DNA of 64,000 nucleotides from Enterococcus_D entomosocium (GCF_030441895.1 NZ_JARJAS010000003.1), one strand, 5' to 3'; shown: positions 25,904-35,359, numbered from the stretch's first letter. The notes: generated by a model not told the origin, from the letters alone. Program-made: numbers and translations.

Positions 25904-27598
25904 GTGACTATAGGTCTCTTATTGGTCTACGATTCAACCAAACAGCTGACAGGCAATTACCAACACTTGGCAGAGTTGAATGCTCAGCGTGTCAAATCTG
26001 TTCTTTTTGATACAACAAACACGCTGACCAACACGGCGAGTTCCTTATCAAACGATACTCATCTACGTCAGCTTTTAACTGCAAATTACCTTGACGACCA
26101 AGAAGCGATCGTGGACATCAATAGCTATGATCAGCTAGATGAGATCAGAAATCTTCAAACCTCGATTGCGAAATTAACTATCTATACGACGAATCAAACC
26201 ATTCCGAACTATAAATATTTTCAACAGGCAGATGACACAATTCAAGCGACCGCCTGGTACCAACGAGCCCTCAAGCAACCCGATGCTTTTTTGATGACGA
26301 TGCCAGAGGATTACAAAGCAAATCGTTTGAGTCTTTATAAAACGTTGCCTTTGCCTTTATCAAAAGAAACTGCCGTTTTGGAGATCCAAGTCGATTATAA
26401 TTATCTCAGCAACCGACTTCGTAATTCATCCTATGAATTGGAATTACAGTTAAATGATGATGTCATCTTTTATAGCGACAAAATCAATCAAGTCGGTGAA
26501 CCGGGACAGCTTACGACTCTTTCTGAGCCGCAAACGAGTGCTGCCTTTTTAAAAGATGATGGTACCAAGGTGATGCTCACCAAAAGCACCTTACCCATGA
26601 GTAACAAAGAAGACATCATCACAATTTATAGTGCGGATACAAATGCCTATAGCAATCTACGCGCCAATCTGATCCGTTGGAGCACGATCGTTTTGGTGAT
26701 TTTGATCACTACTTTCATCATCGTCTTTCTCTTTGCTCGATTCTTTACCAAACGAATCTCTCAACTGCAGCAGGCGGTCTACTTTGCCTCGATCGAGGAT
26801 TATGATTTCTTTCAAAATATCAGCGGCGAAGACGAGATTTCACAGATCTCTCTTGATTTCCATAAGATCATTCAACGAATCAAGAAAAAAGAAGAAGAGA
26901 TCTACCGTTCACGTTTGGCACAGCAAGAGCTATTGACTCAGCAGCAGCAAATGGAATTTAATATCTTAGCGGGGCAGATCAACCCCCACTTCTTGTTCAA
27001 CACGTTAGAAACGATTCGCATGATGGCGCTGACTTCCGGCAATTCTGACGTCGTTTACGCCATCAAATTACTGGCAAAATCGATGCGCTATACGCTAGAA
27101 GCCCACGGAACCAAGCGAACGAGTTTAGAAGAGTCCTTAGATGCCGTTCACGTATATGTCAAGATCCAGCGGATGCGCTTTGGCGATCGAGTCAACTTTT
27201 CCTATTCAGTCTCCAATGAGATCGACCAAAAAGAAGTCCAAATATTGCCCCTCCTGATTCAACCATTGGTGGAAAACGCCATCTCCCATGGCTTGGAAGG
27301 CATCACCTATCCAGGGTTTGTCCGTTTGACGATCACCAAAGACGGCCATGATCTGGTGATCGTGGTACAAGACAACGGCAGCGGGATACCGCCAGAAAAA
27401 CTCGAACACTTGCAGCAAAAAATCAAGACGCCCTCCACCCATGCCAAAAAGAACATTGGGCTAGCCAATGTCAATCATCGGGTCAAAATGTTTTATGGAC
27501 CTGAATACGGCTTGACGATCGAGAGTGTGCTGGGTAGCGGCACACAAGTCATCTTGCGCATCCATGATCTAAGCCAAGATTCATTTTCTCTTCACTAA
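25904..27598 (+). CDS. YesM-family sensor histidine kinase, 5' end out of frame at an A8 tract
   Basis: The kinase has a sensor region, HAMP (about 245-300), the HisKA_7TM-type motif QINPHFLFNTLE (phospho-His) and an ATPase domain with N box (VENAISHG), DNGSGIPPE and NIGLANV. The frame is open from 25805, and bases 25805-25903 encode RRLSQFSIRRQLFILYLP and more of a first membrane helix expected in YesM. No ATG lies in this frame; GTG 25904 has no ribosome-binding site and would cut the helix. ATG 25801, overlapping the yesL stop, is followed by A8; one A fewer would join it in frame. So the gene probably starts at 25801 and is frameshifted, or is expressed by slippage, or the indel is a sequencing error. 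Confidence 0.75.
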   Translation: MTIGLLLVYDSTKQLTGNYQHLAELNAQRVKSVLFDTTNTLTNTASSLSNDTHLRQLLTANYLDDQEAIVDINSYDQLDEIRNLQTSIAKLTIYTTNQTIPNYKYFQQADDTIQATAWYQRALKQPDAFLMTMPEDYKANRLSLYKTLPLPLSKETAVLEIQVDYNYLSNRLRNSSYELELQLNDDVIFYSDKINQVGEPGQLTTLSEPQTSAAFLKDDGTKVMLTKSTLPMSNKEDIITIYSADTNAYSNLRANLIRWSTIVLVILITTFIIVFLFARFFTKRISQLQQAVYFASIEDYDFFQNISGEDEISQISLDFHKIIQRIKKKEEEIYRSRLAQQELLTQQQQMEFNILAGQINPHFLFNTLETIRMMALTSGNSDVVYAIKLLAKSMRYTLEAHGTKRTSLEESLDAVHVYVKIQRMRFGDRVNFSYSVSNEIDQKEVQILPLLIQPLVENAISHGLEGITYPGFVRLTITKDGHDLVIVVQDNGSGIPPEKLEHLQQKIKTPSTHAKKNIGLANVNHRVKMFYGPEYGLTIESVLGSGTQVILRIHDLSQDSFSLH

Positions 27599-27604
27599 AA
27601 CAGT

Positions 27605-27649
27605 AAAGCCCCCTTCGATTCCTGTTTCAGAAATCGAAAGGGGGCTTTT
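27605..27649. terminator. Bidirectional terminator between YesM and GH43
   Basis: AAAGCCCCCTTCGATT pairs with AATCGAAAGGGGGCTTT (about 16 bp, loop about 11). It lies between convergent genes and carries T/A runs on both sides. Confidence 0.88.
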
Positions 27650-27655
27650 GATTGA

Positions 27656-29119
27656 TTAGAAATCCCGCACACGAACGGTTTGTTGTGGTGAAGAAGCACT
27701 GGCGTAACAGCCCACCATGATCCCAGTAAAGACACCACCGACTTCAGTGGTCAGATATTTTGTTTCTCCACTGCCTAAAAGCTGTGCTTGTCCTTGTTCA
27801 TCAAGAACAGAAAAACGATAGGTTTCTTTATCGGCGCTCAGCTGCAAGGTGACCATATCTGCTGCATAAGGCAGTTTCTTTTCCACTTTCCATAAGGAAC
27901 CGATTTGTCGGCGGAAAACTAGCTGCTGACTGGACGCCGTTTTTTCTAGGTATCCCTCATAGTGATGGGTGGCATTTAAGAAAACCGTCACTCCTGCTTG
28001 CCCATCCGTTAGTTGCCGACAATCAAAGGTTGCCTGAAATTGTTGCTCAAAGGCGGTTTGCCGTTGGAACACAGCGGCGAGTTTGCCTTGATCAGATAGA
28101 CCCGTCTGATTAGGATGCAGCAAGAAGCCATGCGGCTCTTCTTCAATCAATGTCGGGGCCCATTCGAATAAAGTCACGTAATCAGGCTTGCTGCTCTTCT
28201 TTTGTGTTTCCTTTGGTGCCGCCGCTGTGTCTACCTGAATGATTTCTGGCAAGTGACCTTCCTCGCCAAACACCGGCCATGGGTTTGACCAGTCCACCGG
28301 TAGCAGGCATGTTTCCCGACCTAGCAAATGCCTCAAAGGATAGCTGATGGGGCGTACTGCCAGACAAACTGCCCACCAGTTGCCTTGGGTATCTTGCACG
28401 AGGTCCGCATGCCCTGTAGCTTGCAGCGGCAGATTCGTGCTGCGATTGGTCATCACTGGATTGTTGGGGCATGCTTCATAGGGTCCCGTCAAGGAACGAC
28501 TGCGGGCCATGGTCAGCATATGACCATAGGACGTTCCACCTTCGGAGATCAACAGGTAGTAATAGCCGTCTTTTTTATACAAGTGGGGGCCTTCTGGATC
28601 AGCCGATCCGCTGCCTGTCCAAATGTTTTGGCGCGGACCTAATTCTCCAGAAGCCAAATTGATCGTCCGCAGATAGATCTCCTTATGGGTGCCTAAGTAA
28701 TAGGTCTGCCCATCGTCATCTGCGAAAATCGTCGGATCGATCCCAGGGGTGTCCAGCCAAATCGGGTCAGACCATTCACCGGCGATGTCATCTGTCCAGA
28801 TCAGAAAGTTGCCTTCTCTTCCTTCGTTTGCCCCAACGTTGGTACAAACGAGGTAAAAGCGGTCCTTGATAAAACGCAAGGTTGGGGCATACAGACCAAA
28901 AGCATTGGGATTTTTCGTCGATAACTGCAGCTGCTCAGGTCGCGAAAGTCCATGACCAATCAGCTGCCAGTCTGCCAAGTTTTTACTGTGATAAATTGGT
29001 AATCCAGGAAAATATTCAAAAGTACTCGTCACCAGATAAAAGTCTTCACCGACACGGCAAATACTGGGATCTGGATGAAATCCAGGTAAAATTGGATTCG
29101 TGATGGTTCGCATCGGCAT
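27656..29119 (-). CDS. GH43 beta-xylosidase/arabinofuranosidase (first copy)
   Basis: A 487-residue GH43 enzyme with the five-bladed propeller and a C-terminal beta-sandwich (GH43_C2-like). Catalytic triad: Asp17 in GFHPDPS (base), Asp128 in GIDPT (pKa modulator) and Glu176 in DPEGPHLYK (acid). Intracellular; it acts on xylo- or arabino-oligosaccharides. The gene directly follows the GH31 gene (stop and ATG adjacent, SD AAAGGAG), as in alpha-xyloside utilisation operons. It shares about the same start motif as the second GH43 but is shorter in the C-terminal domain. Confidence 0.9.
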   Translation of the reverse strand: MPMRTITNPILPGFHPDPSICRVGEDFYLVTSTFEYFPGLPIYHSKNLADWQLIGHGLSRPEQLQLSTKNPNAFGLYAPTLRFIKDRFYLVCTNVGANEGREGNFLIWTDDIAGEWSDPIWLDTPGIDPTIFADDDGQTYYLGTHKEIYLRTINLASGELGPRQNIWTGSGSADPEGPHLYKKDGYYYLLISEGGTSYGHMLTMARSRSLTGPYEACPNNPVMTNRSTNLPLQATGHADLVQDTQGNWWAVCLAVRPISYPLRHLLGRETCLLPVDWSNPWPVFGEEGHLPEIIQVDTAAAPKETQKKSSKPDYVTLFEWAPTLIEEEPHGFLLHPNQTGLSDQGKLAAVFQRQTAFEQQFQATFDCRQLTDGQAGVTVFLNATHHYEGYLEKTASSQQLVFRRQIGSLWKVEKKLPYAADMVTLQLSADKETYRFSVLDEQGQAQLLGSGETKYLTTEVGGVFTGIMVGCYASASSPQQTVRVRDF

Positions 29120-31390
29120 CTAGAACTCCTTTATCGTGGTTTGGTCAGCCGTCAGCTTATGGCTCGTTTTTCCAGCAGTCGTGTGAATCTGCAAGGATGC
29201 TTGCTGGATCCCTGTCAGCTTGACGATCAGTTCTTGATCGACTCTTTCAACAGCCACCTCGCCAATCCACTCACCGTGGTGATCATAGATAGCCGCAGCG
29301 GTCTTGTCTTGCGGATCAAAGAGATGGATCGTTGGATGTTCGGCATAGTCATAGACTGCTTTGGTTTGTTCATGGCCTTCGATAATCAGTTGATTTGGTC
29401 GGACTAACAGTGGCAAGTGGAAATAATCATAGGTTTCTTGGTACCAACGTCCGCCCTCGTAAGCTTTGCCAGATAAATAGTCGATCCAATGCCCCTTCGT
29501 CTTCGGTACGTAAAAGGAGACCGTTCCTTGATCATTAAAAATGGGCGCAACTAAAAGGTGTTCCCCCAGCATGTATTGGCGATCCAAATGATGGGTCATC
29601 TCGTCTTCAGGAAACTCTAAGACCATCGCCCGCATCATCGGAATCCCCGTTTGGGCGGTTAGCACCGATTGAGCTTGCAAGTAAGGCATCAAGGACAATT
29701 TTAACTTGGTAAAGGCTTTGGCTACCGCCACGGCTTCGTCGTCATAAACCCAAGGCACTTTGTATTCCCAGCTGCCATGGTAACGGCTATGGGAAGACAG
29801 CAGACCAAATTGTGTCCAGCGCTTGTAAAGGTCTGGGGTTGAGCCAGCTTCAAACCCTGAGATATCGTGGCTCCAATACCCAAAGCCGCCTAACCCAAAG
29901 GACAGACCTGCCCGCAGTGACTCTGCCATTGATGGATAATCTGAGGTACTGTCGCCACCCCAGTGTACAGGCAAGCGTTGCGAACCAACCGAAGCTGCCC
30001 GCGCAAAAACGATGGCTTCTTCTGCTCCCTTGACTTCTTTCAGCAAGTCAAAGACGACTTTATTGTATAGGTAGGCGTAATAATTGTGCATTTTTTCTGG
30101 ATCAGAGCCGTCATAGTACACCGCATCGGTGGGAATCCGTTCACCAAAATCCGTTTTGAAGCAATCCACACCCATGTCTAATAAGGCACGCAGCTTGCTA
30201 TTGTACCAAGCGACCGCTTCAGGGTTGGTGAAGTCGACGATCGCCAAACCTGCTTGCCATTTGTCCCATTGCCAGACATCTCCATTGGCGCGTTTCAAAA
30301 AGTAGCCATTGGCCATCCCTTCGTCAAACAAGGGTGATTTTTGCCCAATGTAAGGATTGATCCAGACACAGATTTTCAATCCTTTGGCTTTCAAGCGCTG
30401 CAGCATTTTTTCCGGTTCTGGGAAAGTTCGTTCGTCCCACGTGAAGTTGCACCACTCGTATTCCTTCATCCATAAGCAGTCAAAATGAAAGACCTCAAGG
30501 GGAATCTCACGTTCTGCCATACCGTCTACAAAAGATGTTACGGTTTGTTCATCATAATCCGTCAAGAACGAGGTACTTAGCCACAACCCAAAGGACCACG
30601 CAGGTGGCAGCGACGGTTTCCCCGTCAAATCAGTGTAGCGCTGGATCACTTGTTTTAACTCATCACCGGCGATCACAAAGTACTGCAGCGTTTGTCCTGG
30701 ATTGCTGAATTGAACACGAGAAACTTTTTCACTCCCCACTTCAAATTGCACCCGGTCGGGTGAATTGACAAAGACGCCATACCCTTTATTACTTACATAA
30801 AACGGAATATTTTTGTAAGCTTGCTCCGTACCAGTGCCCCCGTCGGCATTCCAAATATCAACACTTTGGCCATTTTTCACGAAATTAGTAAAGCGTTCCC
30901 CTAAACCATAGATCGTTTCTCCCACATCCAGGGTCAACTGTTCGCTGATATGGGTATTTGCTTGCGGATCAATCACTAAGGCTTTGCTGCGAGGTTTGCT
31001 TTGGGTAATCAGCTGTTCTTTGTAATAAAACGAAGCTGTCACATTTTCCTCTTTGCTGATCACGACTTGCAAGTCTCCCGAGCGAAAAACATATGATTGC
31101 TCATCCTCTGAAATATCAGGAGTGATCTCTTCTGTCATCAATTCAAAGTTGGGGGCTTTGGCTTGGACCCCTTTATAATTGTAGAGGGTGATCCCAATGA
31201 TATTGGTTCTAGGGGTAGTGACTTCCATCGTTAACAATCCGCCATCCAGCGTTGCCCCTTTATGTCCGACATAGCTATAAGGCAGATATAAAACCAATTT
31301 GTTTTCTTCTTTACGGGCATCGTAGACATGCACCGCAAATTTCACATCAAATCCTTCACGAAATAACCAACCGCCATCTGAAAATTTCAT
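29120..31390 (-). CDS. yicI: GH31 alpha-xylosidase (YicI-like)
   Basis: A 756-residue GH31 enzyme closely resembling E. coli YicI (772 residues) along its length, including GETIYGLGERFT, DGGTGTEQAYKNIPFY and HWGGDSTSDYPSMAESL. Nucleophile Asp414 in CFKTDFGE, acid/base Asp480 in HWGGD. YicI-type enzymes remove alpha-1,6-linked xylose, e.g. from isoprimeverose, the unit of xyloglucan. No signal peptide. Its ATG overlaps the ROK kinase stop as ATGA. This is the key enzyme pointing to xyloglucan oligosaccharides as substrate. Confidence 0.94.
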   Translation of the reverse strand: MKFSDGGWLFREGFDVKFAVHVYDARKEENKLVLYLPYSYVGHKGATLDGGLLTMEVTTPRTNIIGITLYNYKGVQAKAPNFELMTEEITPDISEDEQSYVFRSGDLQVVISKEENVTASFYYKEQLITQSKPRSKALVIDPQANTHISEQLTLDVGETIYGLGERFTNFVKNGQSVDIWNADGGTGTEQAYKNIPFYVSNKGYGVFVNSPDRVQFEVGSEKVSRVQFSNPGQTLQYFVIAGDELKQVIQRYTDLTGKPSLPPAWSFGLWLSTSFLTDYDEQTVTSFVDGMAEREIPLEVFHFDCLWMKEYEWCNFTWDERTFPEPEKMLQRLKAKGLKICVWINPYIGQKSPLFDEGMANGYFLKRANGDVWQWDKWQAGLAIVDFTNPEAVAWYNSKLRALLDMGVDCFKTDFGERIPTDAVYYDGSDPEKMHNYYAYLYNKVVFDLLKEVKGAEEAIVFARAASVGSQRLPVHWGGDSTSDYPSMAESLRAGLSFGLGGFGYWSHDISGFEAGSTPDLYKRWTQFGLLSSHSRYHGSWEYKVPWVYDDEAVAVAKAFTKLKLSLMPYLQAQSVLTAQTGIPMMRAMVLEFPEDEMTHHLDRQYMLGEHLLVAPIFNDQGTVSFYVPKTKGHWIDYLSGKAYEGGRWYQETYDYFHLPLLVRPNQLIIEGHEQTKAVYDYAEHPTIHLFDPQDKTAAAIYDHHGEWIGEVAVERVDQELIVKLTGIQQASLQIHTTAGKTSHKLTADQTTIKEF

Positions 31391-32286
31391 TTTTTTCCTC
31401 CTTGTTGGATCAATGTCAACGCCCCTAACAGACCAGAATCATTATAGTAACGACAAGTCTCGATCGGCACTTGGAAATCTGGCCAATGGGGGTTCTCATT
31501 GATTGCTTGTTTGATTATAGCTAATAGATCAGGGTGTTGGCTGATGCCGCCGCCGATCAGTATTTTTTCGGGATTCATCGTGACAGCTAGGTTGTAAATC
31601 GCAAGTGCGACATAACGTGCCCACTGTTTCAGAATCTCCTGCGTTTCAGGATCACTCGACCGCTGCTGCATGATGGTTTCGCCTAAAATCTCCTCTGATT
31701 CAGGAATCGCTTTTGCTCGTCGATAGGCAGCAATCAGCCCTCTCGTTGAAGCTAGGTCATGGAGGGTCGCAAAAGAAGATGCTTGAAAATCAGTGATCAT
31801 CATTCCGAATTCTCCTGCCCGAAACCCATTTCCGTGAATCAACTGGCGCTGATGAACAAGCGCGCCACCAATACCGGTGCCTAATGTGATTATGACAAAA
31901 TCTTGTACGTCAGCAGCATTGCCGGTAGAAAGTTCTGCTAAAGCAGCACATTTCGCATCATTTTCGATCCAGATCGGATAGGACTTGGTTAAACGCTGCT
32001 GTAGCTCTTGTACGACAGCACAGCCGTGTAAAGGAGCCAACGCCCCCGCCATGATCGCTCGGCCATTGACTGAATCAATGAAACCAGGAAAACTCAGCCC
32101 GATCCCTTCGATAACATGCGCTTGCTCGACTTCTTGTATTTTGGCAGCTAAGGCAGCAAAAAATTCATCCCGCGTATTACTCGGGGTTTTGATTTTGCCT
32201 CGGTCCAGCCATTGATTCTTCTCGGTAAAAACCCCGAATTTGATATAGGTCCCGCCTACATCAAAGCACAGGCGTACATCTGTCAT
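31387..32286 (-). CDS. ROK-family sugar kinase without the zinc motif
   Basis: A 299-residue ROK kinase: ATP-binding CFDVGGTYIKFGVF at the N-terminus, ENDAKCAAL (catalytic Asp) and LGTGIGGALV. The usual ExGH and CxCGxxGCxE zinc ligands are missing (EFGMM and no Cys pair), so it belongs to the zinc-less subgroup; the substrate is probably glucose or a related hexose released by the neighbouring glycosidases. The ATG at 32286 follows GGAGGAG; an in-frame ATG 18 bases earlier lacks a better site. First gene of the ROK-GH31-GH43 operon. Confidence 0.85.
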   Translation of the reverse strand: MTDVRLCFDVGGTYIKFGVFTEKNQWLDRGKIKTPSNTRDEFFAALAAKIQEVEQAHVIEGIGLSFPGFIDSVNGRAIMAGALAPLHGCAVVQELQQRLTKSYPIWIENDAKCAALAELSTGNAADVQDFVIITLGTGIGGALVHQRQLIHGNGFRAGEFGMMITDFQASSFATLHDLASTRGLIAAYRRAKAIPESEEILGETIMQQRSSDPETQEILKQWARYVALAIYNLAVTMNPEKILIGGGISQHPDLLAIIKQAINENPHWPDFQVPIETCRYYNDSGLLGALTLIQQGGKK

Positions 32287-32302
32287 TTCTCCTCCTCCGT
32301 TC

Positions 32303-32333
32303 AAAAAGCGCTTACAGTTTCATCTAAATTATA
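32303..32333 (-). promoter_or_regulatory. -10 box and cre of the ROK/GH31/GH43 operon
   Basis: TATAAT on the minus strand (32328-32333) has no recognisable -35 at 16-18 bp, which suits activation by an AraC-type response regulator. The cre AAAAAGCGCTTACA (32303-32316, 12 of 14 consensus positions) lies between it and the ROK ribosome-binding site. Confidence 0.6.
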
Positions 32334-32389
32334 TAAAAGAAAAAAAAGAAAGCCTACCAAGCAATTTAGTCATCGTTACCCTAAAAAAT

Positions 32390-32417
32390 AGATGTCCGTA
32401 GAAAATCACGGACATCT
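32390..32417 (-). terminator. Terminator after the YesN-type regulator
   Basis: AGATGTCCGT pairs with ACGGACATCT over an 8-base loop; ATTTTTT follows on the minus strand. It separates the regulator from the ROK operon promoter. Confidence 0.8.
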
Positions 32418-32423
32418 TTGTGG

Positions 32424-33833
32424 TTATTCATTTTTCCGAAACTCATTCGGCGAAACCTGATGGTATTGTTTGAACTTTTTGTAGAAATAATCAACATTGC
32501 TGTAGCCTACCAATTCAGCGACTTCGTAGACCATTAGATTGGAATGACGTAAGATTTCCACCGCCTTTTCCATTCGCACTTCATCCAAGAACGCCAAATA
32601 ATTTTTACCGGTTTCTTTGCGAAACTTCTTGCCTAGATAGGCACTATTGTAATTGAAACGTTCCCCGATTTTTTTCAAGGTCAAATCTTCTTGATAATGC
32701 TTTTTCGTGTATTGGATCAATTCCGCAATGATATCGATTTGGTTCAAACTGCTGGCGACTGTTGCTTGCAAGTCTGCTAGTTTTGCGGTGATCACCTCTT
32801 GTAGCATCGGAAACGTTTGGGCGAGAAAAATCTGCTGATGCACTTCGTCTGTCGACCATTCGATCGCTAATGCTACTTTTTCACTGATTTGATGCTGCAG
32901 CCATTCGATGTCGCCATTGATTTGCCATTTGATCTCTTCTTCCAATGCCAATGAATGATAAAAGGTTTGATAATAGCGGGATAACGGCTGTTCCAATGGA
33001 TCGTTTGCCAAAATCGCTTTTACTAATTCTTCACGCAAATCGCTTCGTTCTTCTGCTTCTTGGGTCGTATCCAAAACATGGTGAGAAATGACTTGATTGG
33101 GAAATAAGAAAATCAATTTACTCAATGTCTGGATGTCGATCATCAATGGCTTCAAGTTCTCTTGCGCCGCAAACCAGCGGGAGATCAAGATTTCTTGATG
33201 AGCCATTTTTTTGCGGCACCACGTATCGATCGCCTCGTCGGGAAAGCGTTCCTCGTTTAACAAAACCAAATACCGATGATGCCGATGGATCAAGGTGATG
33301 ACTTGCGCCACTTGCTCCTGCAATTTCTCAACCAGCTTTTGGGCATCTGCCTCCTCGGGAAGTCGCAATAGCTTGATGGCTTGTGCGTCTTTGATCCCCG
33401 TTTGATCCCCGCCAAACAATTTCTCCATCAACTGACTCTTCTGATTTTTCTGCTGATCGGTCTTGGCTTTTTGATCGATTTTCGTCAAAATACCGATCAG
33501 CTCTTCTTCATCAACTGGTTTCAGCAAATAGGTCACAGCGCCCAGTTGCAACGCTTGCTTGGCATAGTCAAAATCTGAGTAGCCGGACAAAATAATGGCA
33601 AAAAACAAAAGACCTTCCTCCGATGCTGCTTGCACCATCTCAAGACCATTTTTTCCCGGCATACGGATATCAGCGATCACAACGTCTGGCTTCAATTCGC
33701 GGATCATTGCCAAGCCAGCTTCGCCGTTTTCCGCCGACCCGACGATTTGATACCCCAGACGTTCCCAATCGATGATCAGAGGCAGTCCATTTCGGATCGA
33801 TGCTTCATCATCAACGATCAACACTTTACGCAT
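32424..33833 (-). CDS. YesN-type response regulator with AraC HTH
   Basis: A 469-residue two-component regulator: receiver domain (about 1-120, Asp55 in VVIADIRMPG, Lys105 region LLKPVDEEE), a middle linker of about 230 residues and a C-terminal AraC HTH pair (about 365-465; FNYNSAYLGKKFRKETG and VAELVGYSNVDYFYKKFKQYHQVSP). It is the probable partner of the YesM kinase 5 kb away, as no other such kinase is in the window. It follows GH1 by 36 bp, with GGAGG before its ATG. Likely activator of the ROK/GH31/GH43 and LplBCA operons. Confidence 0.92.
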   Translation of the reverse strand: MRKVLIVDDEASIRNGLPLIIDWERLGYQIVGSAENGEAGLAMIRELKPDVVIADIRMPGKNGLEMVQAASEEGLLFFAIILSGYSDFDYAKQALQLGAVTYLLKPVDEEELIGILTKIDQKAKTDQQKNQKSQLMEKLFGGDQTGIKDAQAIKLLRLPEEADAQKLVEKLQEQVAQVITLIHRHHRYLVLLNEERFPDEAIDTWCRKKMAHQEILISRWFAAQENLKPLMIDIQTLSKLIFLFPNQVISHHVLDTTQEAEERSDLREELVKAILANDPLEQPLSRYYQTFYHSLALEEEIKWQINGDIEWLQHQISEKVALAIEWSTDEVHQQIFLAQTFPMLQEVITAKLADLQATVASSLNQIDIIAELIQYTKKHYQEDLTLKKIGERFNYNSAYLGKKFRKETGKNYLAFLDEVRMEKAVEILRHSNLMVYEVAELVGYSNVDYFYKKFKQYHQVSPNEFRKNE

Positions 33834-33869
33834 TTTCCAACCTCCATTTTCAGCTACTCCTTCGTTACA

Positions 33870-35336
33870 TCATGTTTCACTTGTCAAACTTGCCCCATTG
33901 GTGCGAATCACCTCTTGATACCAATAAAAACTATCCTTCGGGATGCGCGCCAACTGACGTTCGTTTTGATTGTCGCGATCGACATAAACAAACCCATAGC
34001 GTTTTTGGTATCCATTCAACCAACTTAGTAGATCTGTAAAGGACCAAGCACAATAGCCGATCAGCTCAACCCCATCCGTGATAGCCTTTTGCAGTTCCAC
34101 CAGATGTTCCTGCAAATAGGTAATGCGGTATGGATCATGGATCTGTTTGTCTTCTGTCAATTGATCGATGGCGCCTAACCCATTTTCAGTAATAAAAATC
34201 GGCAAGTCATAATTGGCTTGGATACGTCGCAAGGCTACACGGAAACCAACGGGATCGATCTCCCAGCCCCAATCTGTTTTTTTCAAGTGGGGATTTTCCG
34301 CCGTCGCAAACATGGTTTCTTCTGGTGAGAACTCGCCAGCTGCCGCTTGCATCAAATACGGATCGACTTTAGAAAATTCTTTCTTTTCAGCTGACTGCTT
34401 TTGCAAATTGTTTTGTTGGGCCGTTCCACCGTGATAGTAATTGATCCCTAAGAAGTCAGGTTTTGCCTGTTTTAATAGTGCTTGATCTTCTGGAGTGACT
34501 TCAGGAGCCAGACCGACTTTGGCTAATTGCTTGTAGACAAATTTCGGGTATTCGCCTTTGCAATAGACATCTAAAAACCACGCGTTGTTGAAGGCTTCGC
34601 CATTTTCTGCAGCCAGCACATCTTCTGGGTCACAGCTAAACGGATACATCGGACCATAGCCAAAACTTGGACCAATCTTGCCCTGTGGAACCAGCTCATG
34701 GAACAAATTAATTGCCTTTGCATTGGCAAGGTTGATGATATGATTGGCTGCATACATCCGTTTTAAGTCCTTCAAGCCCGGTGGATGTGCCGCCCAACGG
34801 TACCCAAGAGAAGTGAAGACATTTTGTTCATTCATGGTGACCCAATAGGTGACTTTCTTTCCTAAGCGTTCAAAAAGGATTCGGCAATACCGTTCAAATG
34901 CCGCTGCTGTTTCTCGTCCCTCCCATCCTTGGTATTTGTCTTGCAAAGCCTGAGGAAGATCCCAATGATACAGCGTCAAAATCGGTTCTACTCCTTGCCG
35001 AAGCAATTCGTCCACCAGCTTTTCGTAAAACGCCACACCAGCTTCATTGACCGCACCTTCGCCATCAGGCACGATTCGCGACCACGCCACGCTGAAGCGA
35101 TAGGCTTTCAAGCCCATTTGCTTCATCAAGGCAACATCTTCTTTGTATCGATGGTAGTGATCGATCGCCACTTTGCCGTTGGTTTCCTCAAAGGTATTGC
35201 CGGGAATTTGGGCATAGGTATCCCAAATCGACGGACCTTTGCCGTCTTCTGCCCATGCACCTTCAATTTGATAGGCCGCCGAAGCCGCCCCCCATAAGAA
35301 GTTTTCTGGGAAAGGATCTAAGTTTGTGTGAAACAT
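33870..35336 (-). CDS. GH1 beta-glucosidase / 6-phospho-beta-glucosidase
   Basis: A 488-residue GH1 enzyme with acid/base Glu170 in TMNEQN and nucleophile Glu384 in FITENG. Near the C-terminus the segment LLSWLNGYQKRYGFVYVD has the Lys/Tyr pair of phosphate-binding GH1 enzymes but Trp where these usually have Ala/Gly, so acceptance of 6-phosphorylated substrates is uncertain. No PTS gene is nearby; cutting the beta-glucan backbone of xyloglucan or cello-oligosaccharides fits context better. ATG 35336 follows GGAGG by 7 bases; a TTG one codon upstream is less well placed. Confidence 0.9.
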   Translation of the reverse strand: MFHTNLDPFPENFLWGAASAAYQIEGAWAEDGKGPSIWDTYAQIPGNTFEETNGKVAIDHYHRYKEDVALMKQMGLKAYRFSVAWSRIVPDGEGAVNEAGVAFYEKLVDELLRQGVEPILTLYHWDLPQALQDKYQGWEGRETAAAFERYCRILFERLGKKVTYWVTMNEQNVFTSLGYRWAAHPPGLKDLKRMYAANHIINLANAKAINLFHELVPQGKIGPSFGYGPMYPFSCDPEDVLAAENGEAFNNAWFLDVYCKGEYPKFVYKQLAKVGLAPEVTPEDQALLKQAKPDFLGINYYHGGTAQQNNLQKQSAEKKEFSKVDPYLMQAAAGEFSPEETMFATAENPHLKKTDWGWEIDPVGFRVALRRIQANYDLPIFITENGLGAIDQLTEDKQIHDPYRITYLQEHLVELQKAITDGVELIGYCAWSFTDLLSWLNGYQKRYGFVYVDRDNQNERQLARIPKDSFYWYQEVIRTNGASLTSET

Positions 35337-35359
35337 CAAGTTGCCTCCTTCAATTCCTA

